Below, piece after piece: positions 63,717 through 64,000 of a stretch of DNA of 64,000 bases. The DNA is from Hyphomicrobium sp. CS1GBMeth3 (lineage in GTDB: Bacteria > Pseudomonadota > Alphaproteobacteria > Rhizobiales > Hyphomicrobiaceae). The DNA lies in assembly GCF_900117455.1 (NCBI RefSeq), contig NZ_FPHO01000003.1:1-64000 (forward strand). Reading direction: 5' to 3'. The translations under genes and the position numbers were made by a program. The notes beneath the pieces were generated by a model. It ran no database searches and was not told the origin of the DNA. It was given only the letters and a program-made list of their open reading frames with translations. Numbering within the stretch: position 1 is the stretch's first letter; each line of letters begins with the position of its first letter.

Positions 63717-64000
63717 ATGCAACGGTACATCTTCATTACCGGTGGCGTGGTCTCCTCCCTCGGAAAAGGTCTCGCTTCCGCCGCCCTTGGCGCGCTTCTG
63801 CAGGCACGCGGCTACTCCGTCCGCCTGCGCAAGCTGGATCCTTACCTGAACGTCGACCCCGGCACGATGAGCCCTTACCAGCACGGTGAGGTGTTCGTGA
63901 CGGACGACGGCGCCGAGACGGACCTGGACCTCGGCCACTACGAGCGCTTCACCGGCGTGCCGGCGAAGAAGTCCGACAACATCACCACCGGCCGCCTCTA
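63717..64000 (+). CDS. pyrG: CTP synthase, N-terminal part
   Basis: The first 94 residues of CTP synthase, which amidates UTP with glutamine-derived ammonia. [78 protein letters not shown] contains the P-loop SSLGKG and the Mg motif [15 protein letters not shown]. The gene runs off the right edge. An in-frame ATG at 63705 would add 4 residues. Confidence 0.98.
   Translation, partial: MQRYIFITGGVVSSLGKGLASAALGALLQARGYSVRLRKLDPYLNVDPGTMSPYQHGEVFVTDDGAETDLDLGHYERFTGVPAKKSDNITTGRL

Overview
The window is high-GC chromosomal DNA of an alphaproteobacterium, most likely a member of the Hyphomicrobiales (Hyphomicrobium-like). The evidence is the ruvC-ruvA / ruvB / ybgC / tolQRAB-pal-cpoB-tilS-ftsH-folP-glmM gene order, the aldolase / ThiE-like / Sel1-repeat / inositol-monophosphatase string, a 6S RNA locus beside 5-formyl-THF cyclo-ligase, and CtrA/GANTC-type sites. 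This is inference from gene content and order; no 16S gene lies in the window. I found no tRNA, rRNA, insertion sequence, integrase or CRISPR array.

Layout. 1-11.4 kb: the 3' end of thiC, then mostly small single-gene units (secreted hypotheticals, a periplasmic glutathione peroxidase, an I42-type protease inhibitor, a tautomerase, a bactofilin, an RlpA-like protein, an XRE regulator, a patatin, a metallophosphoesterase, a NUDIX hydrolase, an acetyltransferase, purA). 11.5-20.9 kb, minus strand: a DUF4139 protein, an outer-membrane beta-barrel, then glmM, folP, ftsH and tilS. 20.9-33.6 kb, minus strand: an enlarged tol-pal region (cpoB, an extra OmpA-domain protein, pal, two tandem tiny lipoproteins, tolB, tolA, tolR, tolQ) that continues upstream through a BASS/arsenite-type transporter, a carbonic anhydrase, ybgC, a Tat-type metallophosphoesterase and ruvB.

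33.65-41.2 kb is an accessory block that separates ruvB from ruvA-ruvC. It holds a set of tightly packed small hypothetical genes, a SAM methyltransferase, a lone betaine-type binding protein, a Tat-secreted VOC protein and a TonB-dependent receptor. 41.2-45.5 kb: ruvA, ruvC, three small membrane proteins and a ferric-reductase-like oxidoreductase. 45.5-51 kb: gap, a small coiled-coil protein, a 6S RNA candidate, 5-formyl-THF cyclo-ligase, a YmdB-type phosphoesterase, yebC and class I aldolase. 51.3-64 kb: a large L,D-transpeptidase, the ThiE-like / Sel1 / suhB string, a DUF2270 protein, divergent ppiD-trpE and tpiA, then secG, a lipoprotein and the start of pyrG.

Functional themes are envelope maintenance (Tol-Pal, GlmM, L,D-transpeptidase, RlpA, bactofilin, FtsH), central carbon metabolism (GAPDH, aldolase, TPI) and Holliday-junction processing. 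The observations most worth a second look are a 25-codon ORF with a full-length anti-16S Shine-Dalgarno and its own terminator, the tandem tiny lipoproteins inside the tol-pal locus, the split ruv locus with its cargo, a cell-cycle-type intergenic region (CtrA box plus three GANTC sites) before yebC, and paired inverted repeats upstream of the XRE regulator.
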